In this document: piece by piece, positions 1-6,727 of the stretch
How positions within the stretch are numbered: position 1 is the stretch's first letter
Layout: each line of letters opens with the position of its first letter
From: Sphingobacteriaceae bacterium
GTDB taxonomy: Bacteria; Bacteroidota; Bacteroidia; Sphingobacteriales; Sphingobacteriaceae
DNA: 13,998 nucleotides
Assembly (NCBI GenBank): GCA_947460275.1
Contig: CANHHZ010000030.1
Coordinates: 1-13,998, forward strand
Direction: 5' to 3'
Program-made: the position numbers and the translations under genes
Notes under the pieces: model-generated
Told to the model about the DNA's origin: nothing
The model's database searches: none
What the model saw: only the letters and a program-made list of their open reading frames with translations

Positions 1-279
1 CCAGAAACCGAAGGTATCATCATGATTGGTGAAATTGGTGGTGGCATGGAAGCCGAAGCCGCTTTATGGATCAAAGCCCACGGAACAAAGCCTGTAGTTG
101 GCTTTATCGCTGGTCAAACAGCCCCTCCTGGACGTAGAATGGGTCACGCAGGTGCAATTGTTGGCGGCGCAGAAGATACTGCTGCTGCCAAAATGAAAAT
201 TATGGCCGAATGTGGTATCACCGTAGTGGAAAGCCCTGCCGAAATTGGTGCTGCCATGGTCAACCTGTTAAAAAAATAA
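1..279 (+). CDS. sucD: Succinyl-CoA ligase (ADP-forming) subunit alpha, C-terminal fragment
   Basis: This is the 3' part of sucD; the reading frame is open from base 1, so the true start lies outside the window. The enzyme interconverts succinyl-CoA and succinate with substrate-level ATP/GTP formation in the TCA cycle, as an alpha/beta complex in the cytoplasm. The 92 visible residues carry the family C-terminus: the GEIGG segment, the GFIAGQTAPPGRRMGHAGAI block that contains the phosphorylated active-site histidine (the H of GHAGAI), and the VVESPAEIG tail. The gene ends with TAA just ahead of a strong hairpin terminator, so it is probably the last gene of its transcript. The identification is firm; only the N-terminal CoA-binding part is missing. 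Confidence 0.95.
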   Translation, partial: PETEGIIMIGEIGGGMEAEAALWIKAHGTKPVVGFIAGQTAPPGRRMGHAGAIVGGAEDTAAAKMKIMAECGITVVESPAEIGAAMVNLLKK

Positions 280-299
280 TTTAACTATAGTACATATAG

Positions 300-331
300 A
301 AAACGCTCCACTTAAATGGAGCGTTTTTTTT
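300..331 (+). terminator. Rho-independent terminator after sucD
   Basis: A perfect inverted repeat has arms at 301-310 (AAACGCTCCA) and 317-326 (TGGAGCGTTT) with a 6-base loop. One further A-T pair (300/327) extends it, and a run of T follows. It lies 20 bases after the sucD stop codon. Confidence 0.9.
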
Positions 332-379
332 ACGCCTATTCTTTACGTTAAAATGAATAAACTTGGTTTGCATTTTAAT

Positions 380-387
380 TATCTTTG
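380..387 (+). promoter_or_regulatory. Bacteroidota -7 box (TATCTTTG) for msrB
   Basis: TATCTTTG matches the Bacteroidota primary-sigma -7 consensus TAnnTTTG. A TTG at 363-365 lies upstream, but the 14-base spacing is shorter than usual, so the -33 element is uncertain. Transcription would start near 393-397. That places the open-frame ATG at 353 upstream of the transcript and supports the ATG at 425 as the msrB start. Confidence 0.55.
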
Positions 388-424
388 TACATCATATAAA
401 ACTAACCATCATCAAGTTAATGCT

Positions 425-898
425 ATGAAAATGAATAAATTGCTATTGGCCTTTGGCTTGTTCATGGTCACAAATTTTGTTGCTTGTGCACAAAAGGAAG
501 AAAAATCATCGCCGGCTAAAACCACCAAAAAAATGGAGTACAACAAATTAACTAAAGAAGAAGAAGCAGTAATTGTTTACAAAGGTACCGAGTATCCGGG
601 AACAGGGAAGTACGACAAGTTTTTTGAAAAAGGAACCTACAACTGCAAACGTTGCAATGCACCTTTGTATCAATCAGATTCTAAATTTGATGCCCATTGC
701 GGATGGCCAGCATTTGATGATGAAATAACAGGCGCTGTGAAACGCATCGCCGATGCCGATGGCTCCCGTACAGAAATTGTATGTGCCAAATGCGATGCGC
801 ACCTGGGTCATGTGTTTATTGGCGAAGGATTAACGACTAAAAACACCCGTCATTGCGTAAACTCAATTTCTATGATTTTTGTTCCTGAGAAGAAGTAA
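425..898 (+). CDS. msrB: Peptide-methionine (R)-S-oxide reductase MsrB, lipoprotein form
   Basis: This is a 157-residue MsrB that reduces the R-epimer of methionine sulfoxide in oxidised proteins. Residues 1-20 are a signal peptide followed by Cys21 in a lipobox-like FVAC, so the protein is probably exported and lipidated. It would then repair envelope rather than cytosolic proteins. The SelR/MsrB domain covers about 41-155. It has two zinc-binding CxxC pairs (C74/C77 and C120/C123), the resolving Cys92 in HCGWPAF and the catalytic Cys144 in RHCVNS. The frame stays open to an ATG at 353, but a TAnnTTTG box lies inside that extension and the 24 extra residues would precede the signal peptide, so 425 is preferred; 431 is a close alternative. 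It is probably monocistronic: sucD upstream has its own terminator and the next gene has its own promoter. Confidence 0.92.
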   Translation: MKMNKLLLAFGLFMVTNFVACAQKEEKSSPAKTTKKMEYNKLTKEEEAVIVYKGTEYPGTGKYDKFFEKGTYNCKRCNAPLYQSDSKFDAHCGWPAFDDEITGAVKRIADADGSRTEIVCAKCDAHLGHVFIGEGLTTKNTRHCVNSISMIFVPEKK

Positions 899-973
899 TT
901 TAAAATAACTTATAAAATGGCCTTAAATAGCTAGGTATTTTTATTTATAACTGCAGGCCAAAGCCCATAAAAA

Positions 974-1001
974 TTGCGATACAAATGATTTTGTATATTT
1001 G
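974..1001 (+). promoter_or_regulatory. Bacteroidota promoter for the RlpA-like gene
   Basis: TTG at 974-976, a 17-base spacer and TATATTTG at 994-1001 match the Bacteroidota layout TTG-N17-21-TAnnTTTG. The start codon is at 1029, giving a leader of about 20 bases. This is the best complete promoter in the window. Confidence 0.7.
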
Positions 1002-1028
1002 CAGCGCAGTAACCCATAACTCAAACTA

Positions 1029-1415
1029 ATGAGATTAACTTTTAACCTTTTTTTGTTTTTACTTTTTACTTGTTTTGTTGCGCAAGCACAAACAACCAAT
1101 GCAAAAGTAGATAGAGTTATTGTAGATACGATTTACACTACTTATTACGCCAAAAAATTTGAAGGCCGAAAAACCACCAGTGGCCAAAAATACCGGGGTG
1201 CAAAATTTACTGCCGCCCATCGCACACTACCCTTTGGCACCATGCTTTTGGTAAAAAACTTGCGCACGGGTAAAACTGTTGAAGTACGTGTAAATGACAG
1301 AGGCCCATTTAGTAAGAAATTTTCTTTAGATCTTTCACAAGCTGCGGCTAAGACTATAGGTATTTACAAGTTGGGTTATGCCAAAGTAGAAATCACTTAC
1401 AGCCTACCCCAATAA
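1029..1415 (+). CDS. Secreted septal-ring RlpA family protein (double-psi beta-barrel)
   Basis: This is a 128-residue exported protein. Residues 1-20 form a signal peptide ending AQAQ, with no lipobox cysteine, so a soluble periplasmic location is likely. Residues 36-126 form an RlpA-like double-psi beta-barrel: the YYAKKFEGRKTTSG segment, FTAAHRTLPFGT (His64), VNDRGPF (Asp90) and the DLSQAAA helix (Asp101). Bacterial RlpA proteins bind denuded peptidoglycan at the septum, and some are lytic transglycosylases. At the position where the family usually has Glu (ASGE) this protein has Gln53 (TSGQ), so catalytic activity is uncertain. It lacks the SPOR domain of longer RlpA proteins. It has its own promoter and no obvious operon partner. 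Confidence 0.85.
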   Translation: MRLTFNLFLFLLFTCFVAQAQTTNAKVDRVIVDTIYTTYYAKKFEGRKTTSGQKYRGAKFTAAHRTLPFGTMLLVKNLRTGKTVEVRVNDRGPFSKKFSLDLSQAAAKTIGIYKLGYAKVEITYSLPQ

Positions 1416-1585
1416 AGCTTGATTTTTTATTTAAATGTTTAAACATTTTTTCTAAAAAATAATTATTAACACTCGTTTCAATTTACTAAATGCTTAAAAA
1501 GAAATAATTAGCTTTTTTTTATGCAGATTATGGCGGTATCTCGCCTAATTCTTTCGATGATTTAAAAGAAATGTTAAGAACTTTG

Positions 1586-1617
1586 TTGCTGTTTGAGACG
1601 TCCAAATTATATATTTG
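1586..1617 (+). promoter_or_regulatory. Candidate nrdB promoter with a long leader
   Basis: TATATTTG at 1610-1617 fits TAnnTTTG, and TTG at 1586-1588 lies 21 bases upstream, within the tolerated spacing. It would give a leader of about 200 bases before the nrdB ATG. A closer box, TACTTTTT at 1794-1801, lacks the final G and has no well-placed TTG. Which one is used cannot be settled from sequence alone. Confidence 0.35.
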
Positions 1618-1759
1618 TTCAACAAAATTCTTTAAAAGAATCCACTCGTTTTTTATTTTAATGCATCAGGTTTAATTGTTTAAAAAAGGCTATAATTTTC
1701 ATTTTTTAAGTAACTAAATACCAAGCTGCGACGAGTAAGTTTTTTGACTAAATAATTTA

Positions 1760-1779
1760 AATTGTTTTTTAAAACAATT
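1760..1779. repeat. 20-base palindrome upstream of nrdB
   Basis: Arms AATTGTTTT (1760-1768) and AAAACAATT (1771-1779) are perfectly complementary around two T bases, ending 45 bases before the nrdB start. The near-zero loop suits a DNA-binding dimer better than an RNA hairpin, so it could be an operator. It does not resemble the NrdR consensus as I know it. Chance formation in AT-rich DNA is possible. Confidence 0.35.
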
Positions 1780-1824
1780 GTTGCCGTTAAATGTACTTTT
1801 TAAACGTATAAAAAAATTAAACCA

Positions 1825-2796
1825 ATGCAAGAAGAGTTATTACTTAAAGAGAACAAAGATCGTTTCGTCCTTTTGCCGATTAAATATCCAGCAATTTGGG
1901 AGATGTACAAAAAAACAGAAGCTAGTTTTTGGACCGCAGAAGAAATAGATTTATCAGATGACCAAAAGCATTGGGATAATTTAAATGATGGAGAGCGTCA
2001 TTTTATCTCACATATTTTAGCGTTTTTTTCGGCAAGTGATGGTATTGTTAATGAAAACTTGGCAGTAAATTTCATGAGCGAGGTACAATTGCCTGAAGCA
2101 CGTTGTTTTTATGGTTTCCAAATCATGATGGAAAACATACACGCCGAAACTTACGCTTTGCTCATCGATACTTACATCAAAGATCCTGATGAAAAAGACA
2201 GGTTATTTCACGCCATAGATACCGTTCCGGCAGTAAAAAGAAAAGCAGAATGGGCTTTACGTTGGATTGAAAACGGTACTTTTGCAGAGCGTTTGGTGGC
2301 TTTTGCAGCCGTAGAAGGTATTTTCTTTAGTGGTAGCTTTTGTTCTATCTTTTGGTTAAAGAAACGTGGCTTAATGCCAGGATTAACCTTTAGCAACGAA
2401 TTAATTTCTAGAGATGAAGGTTCACACTGTGAGTTTGCTTGCTTATTGTATGGCATGTTAGAAAATAAATTGTCAGAAGAGCAGGTTCACGCCATCATCA
2501 AGGATGCTGTAGAAATAGAAAAAGAGTTTATTACCGATGCACTTCCAGTGGCTTTGATTGGAATGAATGCCAAATTGATGAGCCAATATATCGAATTCGT
2601 TGCCGATAGATGGTTGGTTGAATTGGGTTACGCCAAAATATATAACGCTTCAAACCCGTTTGATTTTATGGAAATGATTTCTTTACAAGGGAAAACTAAT
2701 TTCTTTGAGAAAAGAGTAGGTGATTACCAAAAAAGTGGAGTGCTAACCTCTACCGAAGATAAAGCCTCGGCTTTTTCTTTAAATGATGATTTTTAG
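1825..2796 (+). CDS. nrdB: Ribonucleoside-diphosphate reductase, class Ia small (radical) subunit
   Basis: This 323-residue protein is the R2 subunit. It holds the dinuclear metal site and tyrosyl radical that start ribonucleotide reduction by NrdA. All six metal ligands of the ferritin-like fold can be placed: Asp72 (SASDG), Glu103 and His106 (MENIHAE), Glu164 (AVEGIFF), Glu198 and His201 (DEGSHCEF). The radical tyrosine is Tyr110, four residues after His106. The C-terminus AFSLNDDF resembles the phenylalanine-ended tail by which eukaryotic R2 docks on R1. The overall motif spacing is eukaryote-like rather than E. coli-like. It precedes nrdA by 123 bases and is probably cotranscribed with it, with a large hairpin between them. 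Confidence 0.97.
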   Translation: MQEELLLKENKDRFVLLPIKYPAIWEMYKKTEASFWTAEEIDLSDDQKHWDNLNDGERHFISHILAFFSASDGIVNENLAVNFMSEVQLPEARCFYGFQIMMENIHAETYALLIDTYIKDPDEKDRLFHAIDTVPAVKRKAEWALRWIENGTFAERLVAFAAVEGIFFSGSFCSIFWLKKRGLMPGLTFSNELISRDEGSHCEFACLLYGMLENKLSEEQVHAIIKDAVEIEKEFITDALPVALIGMNAKLMSQYIEFVADRWLVELGYAKIYNASNPFDFMEMISLQGKTNFFEKRVGDYQKSGVLTSTEDKASAFSLNDDF

Positions 2797-2858
2797 CAAG
2801 CTTAAACGCGTAACAACGTTGAAGCCAATGAACAAGAAATAAAAATATTAAAAATACC

Positions 2859-2905
2859 AAGATTTAATAGGTATGATTTAGCTTAAATCATACTTCGCAA
2901 ATCTT
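2859..2905 (+). repeat. Long interrupted hairpin between nrdB and nrdA
   Basis: The inner stem pairs 2869-2880 with 2884-2895. It contains the perfect 10-bp core GTATGATTTA/TAAATCATAC plus one G-U and one A-U pair around the 3-base loop GCT. After a 3x3 internal loop, AAGATTT (2859-2865) pairs with AAATCTT (2899-2905). There is no T-run, so it is not an intrinsic terminator. It ends 14 bases before the nrdA ATG, where it could affect translation initiation, RNA processing or mRNA stability. Confidence 0.6.
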
Positions 2906-2919
2906 AAAATCTGACCCGT

Positions 2920-5298
2920 ATGTTTGTAATCAAAAGAGATGGCCGCAAAGAAGCCGTAAAGTTCGACAAAATAACCGCTCGCATCGAGAAATTGTGTTAT
3001 AGTTTTAATGCCGAATTGGTAGACCCTATTGATGTTGCTAAGAAAGTAATTGAGGGTTTATATGATGGCGTTACCACTTCAGAGTTGGATAATTTAGCTG
3101 CAGAAACCGCAGCATCTTTAACTACAAAACATCCAGATTATGCCCTGTTAGCATCGCGTATAGCAGTGTCTAACCTACATAAAAATACCGTAAAGTCGTT
3201 TTCTAAAACGATGGAAATGTTGTACAACTATGTAGACCCAAAAACAGAAAAACGCTCTTCGCTTATTGCAGAAGATGTTTGGCAGGTAATTGAGGCTAAC
3301 GCAGACATTTTAGATAGCACCATTATCTATGATAGAGATTTTGGATTCGATTATTTCGGCTTCAAAACTTTAGAAAAATCATATCTACTTAAAGTAAATG
3401 GTCAAATTGTAGAGCGTCCACAACATTTATTTATGCGTGTAGCTGTTGGTATCCACAAAGCAGATATCGATAGCGCTATCAAAACCTATAACTTAATGAG
3501 CGAACGTTGGTTTACACATGCTACACCAACCTTGTTCAATGCCGCTACCCCAAAACCTCAAATGTCTTCGTGTTTCTTGCTCACCATGCAAGATGACAGC
3601 ATTGAGGGTATTTATAATACGTTAAAACAAACCGCTAAAATTTCTCAAAGTGCAGGTGGTATTGGTTTAAGCATTCACAACATTCGTGCTACAGGTGCTT
3701 ACATAGGTGGTACAAATGGTACAAGTAATGGTATTGTGCCTATGCTAAAGGTATTTAACGATACTGCCCGCTATGTAGATCAAGGTGGAGGTAAACGTAA
3801 AGGTGCTTTTGCCATTTACTTAGAGCCTTGGCATGCTGATATTTTCGCTTTCTTAGATTTACGTAAAAATCATGGTAAAGAAGAAATGCGTGCCCGTGAT
3901 TTGTTCTATGCACTTTGGATTTGCGATTTGTTTATGCAACGTGTAGAAGACAATGGCGATTGGAGCTTGTTCTCTCCTGATGAAGCACCAGGCTTAGCCG
4001 ATTGCCATGGCGAAGAATTTAACGCCCTTTATACCCGTTACGAAAAAGAAGGAAAAGCTCGCAAAACCATTAAAGCACAAGAACTTTGGTTTGCTATTTT
4101 AGATGCGCAAATAGAAACTGGTACCCCTTATTTATTGTATAAAGATGCTGCAAACAGCAAATCTAACCAACAAAATTTAGGAACCATTAAAAGTTCTAAC
4201 TTGTGTACCGAAATTATTGAGTATACGTCTAAAGACGAAGTTGCAGTGTGTAATTTGGCTTCGTTGGCTTTGCCTCGTTTTGTAATCAATGGTGAGTTCG
4301 ATCATCAAAAATTATACGACGTAACTTATCAAGCTACTTTAAATTTAAATAAAATCATCGATTACAATTATTATCCAGTAATTGAAGCGCAAAACTCAAA
4401 CTTCCGCCACCGCCCTGTAGGTTTAGGTGTGCAAGGTTTAGCAGATGCATTTATTTTAATGCGTTATCCTTTTGAAAGTGATGCAGCCAAAGAATTAAAC
4501 AAAGATATTTTCGAAACCATTTACTTTGCTGCAATGACCGCATCGGCTGATTTAGCCGTTCAAAATGGTCCTTATGAAACGTTTAAAGGTTCTCCTTTAT
4601 CTAAAGGTAAATTCCAGTTTGATTTATGGAACGTTAAACCAACCAGTAACCGTTGGGATTGGGATAGCTTACGCAAACGCGTAGTTAAAACAGGGGTGTA
4701 CAATTCCTTATTGGTTGCGCCAATGCCAACTGCATCTACCTCTCAAATATTGGGTAACAACGAATGTTTTGAGCCTTATACTTCAAACATTTATACCCGC
4801 CGTGTATTGAGCGGAGAATTTGTAGTGGTAAACAAACACTTGTTAAAGGATCTAGTAGCTTTAGGTTTATGGACGCCGGCTATGAAAGACAGAATTATTC
4901 TGGCCAATGGTTCTATCCAAGACATTGCAGAAATTCCTGACTATATCAAAGAATTGTACAAAACAGTTTGGGAAATCAAAATGCGTAACATTATAGACAT
5001 GGCAGCTGATAGAGGTGCTTATATTTGCCAATCGCAATCGCTAAACTTATTTATCAATGCACCAAATACTTCTAAACTAACCTCAATGCATTTTTATGCT
5101 TGGAAAAAAGGATTGAAAACGGGTATGTATTACTTGCGCACACAAGCAGCTTCGCAGGCGGTTAAATTTACCGTAGAAAACCAAGGTGGTAAAGCCATGG
5201 AAGCCGTAATTCCTGATGTAATTGACAACGCAGCTGAAGAAATTGTAGAAGGCCCAGTTTGTTCAATGGAAGAGGGCTGCATCAGCTGCTCTGGTTAA
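2920..5298 (+). CDS. nrdA: Ribonucleoside-diphosphate reductase, class Ia large (catalytic) subunit
   Basis: This 792-residue R1 subunit reduces ribonucleoside diphosphates to deoxyribonucleotides with the radical generated by NrdB. Residues 1-90 are an ATP-cone (VIKRDGRKE, KITARIEKLC), the overall-activity allosteric site, so dATP inhibition is expected. The barrel carries Cys218 (SSCFL) and Cys444 (VAVCNLA), which form the active-site disulfide. Asn427, Cys429 and Glu431 (SSNLCTEI) supply the thiyl radical and acid/base residues. Tyr737/Tyr738 (GMYYLRT) are the radical-transfer pair, and Cys787/Cys790 (CISC) the C-terminal shuttle. These positions coincide with my memory of human RRM1 numbering, and the total length is the same. 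It follows nrdB and ends in a strong terminator. Confidence 0.98.
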   Translation: MFVIKRDGRKEAVKFDKITARIEKLCYSFNAELVDPIDVAKKVIEGLYDGVTTSELDNLAAETAASLTTKHPDYALLASRIAVSNLHKNTVKSFSKTMEMLYNYVDPKTEKRSSLIAEDVWQVIEANADILDSTIIYDRDFGFDYFGFKTLEKSYLLKVNGQIVERPQHLFMRVAVGIHKADIDSAIKTYNLMSERWFTHATPTLFNAATPKPQMSSCFLLTMQDDSIEGIYNTLKQTAKISQSAGGIGLSIHNIRATGAYIGGTNGTSNGIVPMLKVFNDTARYVDQGGGKRKGAFAIYLEPWHADIFAFLDLRKNHGKEEMRARDLFYALWICDLFMQRVEDNGDWSLFSPDEAPGLADCHGEEFNALYTRYEKEGKARKTIKAQELWFAILDAQIETGTPYLLYKDAANSKSNQQNLGTIKSSNLCTEIIEYTSKDEVAVCNLASLALPRFVINGEFDHQKLYDVTYQATLNLNKIIDYNYYPVIEAQNSNFRHRPVGLGVQGLADAFILMRYPFESDAAKELNKDIFETIYFAAMTASADLAVQNGPYETFKGSPLSKGKFQFDLWNVKPTSNRWDWDSLRKRVVKTGVYNSLLVAPMPTASTSQILGNNECFEPYTSNIYTRRVLSGEFVVVNKHLLKDLVALGLWTPAMKDRIILANGSIQDIAEIPDYIKELYKTVWEIKMRNIIDMAADRGAYICQSQSLNLFINAPNTSKLTSMHFYAWKKGLKTGMYYLRTQAASQAVKFTVENQGGKAMEAVIPDVIDNAAEEIVEGPVCSMEEGCISCSG

Positions 5299-5332
5299 TA
5301 TCAAGAACCAAACCAAAAATAAATTATAACCC

Positions 5333-5366
5333 AAGGCCCTGAGTTGAATTACTCAGGGCTTTTTTT
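5333..5366 (+). terminator. Rho-independent terminator after nrdA
   Basis: GCCCTGAGT (5336-5344) pairs with ACTCAGGGC (5351-5359) around a 6-base loop. A G-U and two A-U pairs extend the stem, which is followed by seven T bases. It begins 35 bases after the nrdA stop codon. Confidence 0.92.
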
Positions 5367-5401
5367 GTAAACCAGCGTTGGTTCTGCATCGCAAAGCCAG
5401 T

Positions 5402-5459
5402 CCCGCCATTAGCTGTATCTTTTTTACTTTCATCAAAAAAGGATGCCGCTGCTGTCGGG
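5402..5459. repeat. Imperfect inverted repeat, REP-like candidate
   Basis: The ends CCCG (5402-5405) and CGGG (5456-5459) pair. A 5x5 mismatched segment follows, then AGCTGTATC plus six T pairs imperfectly with six A plus GGATGCCGCT around a loop of about nine bases. The arms are about 24 bases long. No target duplication or coding frame was seen. It may belong to a dispersed palindromic family. Confidence 0.45.
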
Positions 5460-5548
5460 TTTAATTCACAAACAACGGTGGTTCTTAGCGAATTGCAACC
5501 CCTCATAGCAGCAAAAACCTGCGTTATTTAAACTGGATAGCAGTGTAA

Positions 5549-5590
5549 ATCCTTTTTTAAAAGCTGCGCTTGTAGAAGTTTAAAAAAGAT
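5549..5590. repeat. AT-rich imperfect inverted repeat
   Basis: The left arm 5549-5561 (ATCCTTTTTTAAA) pairs with the right arm 5579-5590 (TTTAAAAAAGAT), with one bulged C and a 17-base loop. It resembles the inner part of the 5402-5459 repeat (ATC, a T-run, an A-run, GAT), so both may belong to one composite element. Confidence 0.35.
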
Positions 5591-5705
5591 GGTAACGTAT
5601 AGTCAGGGCAGCATTAATTTTTGTAGCTGCAATTGCTTTTAAAAAATAAATTTAAATTTTACACCAGTCTTTCATCTTTGTTCCTTATTCCTTCATCATT
5701 TTTGC

Positions 5706-5713
5706 TAATTTTG
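5706..5713 (+). promoter_or_regulatory. Bacteroidota -7 box (TAATTTTG) for aguB
   Basis: TAATTTTG fits TAnnTTTG and sits 19 bases before the aguB ATG, so the leader would be very short. The nearest TTTG upstream (5677-5680) is 25 bases away, longer than usual, leaving the -33 element unclear. Confidence 0.5.
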
Positions 5714-5732
5714 CAGTCTAAACTTCATACGG

Positions 5733-6608
5733 ATGAGTAAAGTAAAAGTTGGCTTGGTGCAAATGAGTTGCACAACAAATAAACAAGAAAATTTAGATAA
5801 AGCGATTGTAAAAGTAAGAGAAGCTGCGGCAAAAGGTGCGCAAATTGTTTGCCTACAAGAGCTGTTTACCTCGTTATATTTTTGCGATGTAGAAGATTAC
5901 GACAATTTTGATTTGGCCGAGGCCATTCCAGGTCCATCAACAGATGCTTTACAAGTAGTTGCTAAAGAATTGGGAGTGGTTATTATTGCTTCTTTGTTTG
6001 AAAAACGTGCAGAGGGCTTATATCACAATACCACAGCTGTTTTGGATGCAGATGGTGCTTATTTAGGTAAATACCGCAAAATGCACATCCCTGATGATCC
6101 AGCTTTTTACGAAAAGTTTTACTTTACACCAGGCGATTTGGGCTACAAGGTTTTTGAGACCAAGTTTGCCAAAATTGGGATCTTAATTTGTTGGGACCAA
6201 TGGTATCCAGAAGCTTCGCGTATTACCGCACTAATGGGTGCTGATATTATGTTTTATCCAACGGCTATTGGTTGGGCAACAGATCAAGATGAAGAAACAA
6301 ACCAAGACCAATACAATGCTTGGCAAACTATACAGCGCTCGCATGCCGTGGCCAATGGTGTGCCTGTGGTAAGTGTAAATAGGGTAGGCTTTGAGCAAAA
6401 TGGCGCCATGAAATTTTGGGGCGGTAGCTTTGCCACCAACGCACAAGGCAAACTGCTTTATTTAGGCTCACACGATCAAGAAGAAACCGAAGTGGTAGAA
6501 TTGGATTTGTCGCAATCGGATTATTACCGCAAACATTGGCCTTTTTTAAGAGACAGAAGGATAGATTCTTATCAACCAATTACAAAAAGATATTTAGACG
6601 GGGATTAA
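5733..6608 (+). CDS. aguB: N-carbamoylputrescine amidase (nitrilase superfamily)
   Basis: This 291-residue cytoplasmic enzyme hydrolyses N-carbamoylputrescine to putrescine, CO2 and ammonia, the last step of the agmatine route to polyamines. The nitrilase-fold catalytic triad is visible: Glu43 (LQELF), Lys116 (YRKMHIPDDP) and Cys153 (LICWDQWYPE). The WDQWYPEASR context and the SYQPITKRY C-terminus fit the carbamoylputrescine-specific branch rather than general omega-amidases. The partner enzyme aguA lies downstream, so this was probably an aguB-aguA operon, now split by an inserted four-helix-bundle gene. No arginine decarboxylase is in the window to supply agmatine. Confidence 0.94.
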   Translation: MSKVKVGLVQMSCTTNKQENLDKAIVKVREAAAKGAQIVCLQELFTSLYFCDVEDYDNFDLAEAIPGPSTDALQVVAKELGVVIIASLFEKRAEGLYHNTTAVLDADGAYLGKYRKMHIPDDPAFYEKFYFTPGDLGYKVFETKFAKIGILICWDQWYPEASRITALMGADIMFYPTAIGWATDQDEETNQDQYNAWQTIQRSHAVANGVPVVSVNRVGFEQNGAMKFWGGSFATNAQGKLLYLGSHDQEETEVVELDLSQSDYYRKHWPFLRDRRIDSYQPITKRYLDGD

Positions 6609-6622
6609 AAATTAGTTGGGTA

Positions 6623-6664
6623 GTCGGGAAGATCGAAAGTCAGAAAAGAAGGGAAGGCAGAAAG
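6623..6664. repeat. Left repeat arm of the four-helix-bundle cassette (8-bp period)
   Basis: This purine-rich stretch reads as degenerate 8-base units from 6623: GTCGGGAA, GATCGAAA, GTCAGAAA, AGAAGGGA, AGGCAGAA. It corresponds in inverted orientation to the units at 7118-7149. For example, 6626-6641 matches the reverse complement of 7139-7154 at 13 of 16 positions. It lies between the aguB stop and the four-helix-bundle gene. Confidence 0.6.
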
Positions 6665-6689
6665 TTGATAAAAGATGTTTAAAAGTTAG

Positions 6690-6718
6690 TTTAGATGTTG
6701 TAATTTCAACTATCTAAA
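6690..6718 (+). repeat. Hairpin just upstream of the four-helix-bundle gene
   Basis: TTTAGATGTTG (6690-6700) pairs with CAAC plus TATCTAAA (6707-6718), with one bulged T at 6711 and a 6-base loop. This gives 11 Watson-Crick pairs. It ends 9 bases before the ATG at 6728. It lacks a T-run and may shape translation of the gene or mark the inner edge of an inserted element. Confidence 0.45.
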
Positions 6719-6727
6719 TTAACATCT

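Larger units (their letters stand above)
1416..1824 (+). other. AT-rich gene-free stretch before nrdB
   Basis: No convincing coding frame, tRNA or known riboswitch is visible in these 409 bases. It starts with a palindrome at 1433-1448 (AAATGTTT/AAACATTT) followed by T, at best a weak terminator for the RlpA-like gene. It also holds a candidate promoter at 1586-1617, a palindrome at 1760-1779, and short direct repeats: TTTAAAAGAA at 1561 and 1631, and CACTCGTTT at 1470 and 1643. The length suggests a long nrdB leader or regulatory region. No B12-box or NrdR-box pair was recognised. Confidence 0.5.
5368..5732. other. Gene-free stretch with repeat-like structure before aguB
   Basis: No plausible gene is visible on either strand. 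Codon use and amino-acid content of the short open frames do not resemble a protein. The stretch is locally more GC-rich than the other intergenic DNA here. It contains two imperfect inverted repeats, at 5402-5459 and 5549-5590, and the aguB -7 box near its end. The texture resembles a dispersed intergenic repeat rather than a promoter region. That resemblance is a recollection of related genomes, not a search result. Confidence 0.45.

Noticed and set aside
353..424. Upstream extension of the msrB reading frame
   Set aside because: A TAnnTTTG promoter box lies inside it at 380-387 and the added residues would precede the signal peptide; the ATG at 425 fits better.
1416..1824. Cobalamin riboswitch or NrdR box pair upstream of nrdB
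   Set aside because: No B12-box-like segment and no pair of NrdR-like 16-mers was visible; the palindrome at 1760-1779 has a different sequence.
5324..5506. Minus-strand open frame of 60 codons
   Set aside because: It runs through the nrdA terminator and the inverted repeat, and has no recognisable protein features.
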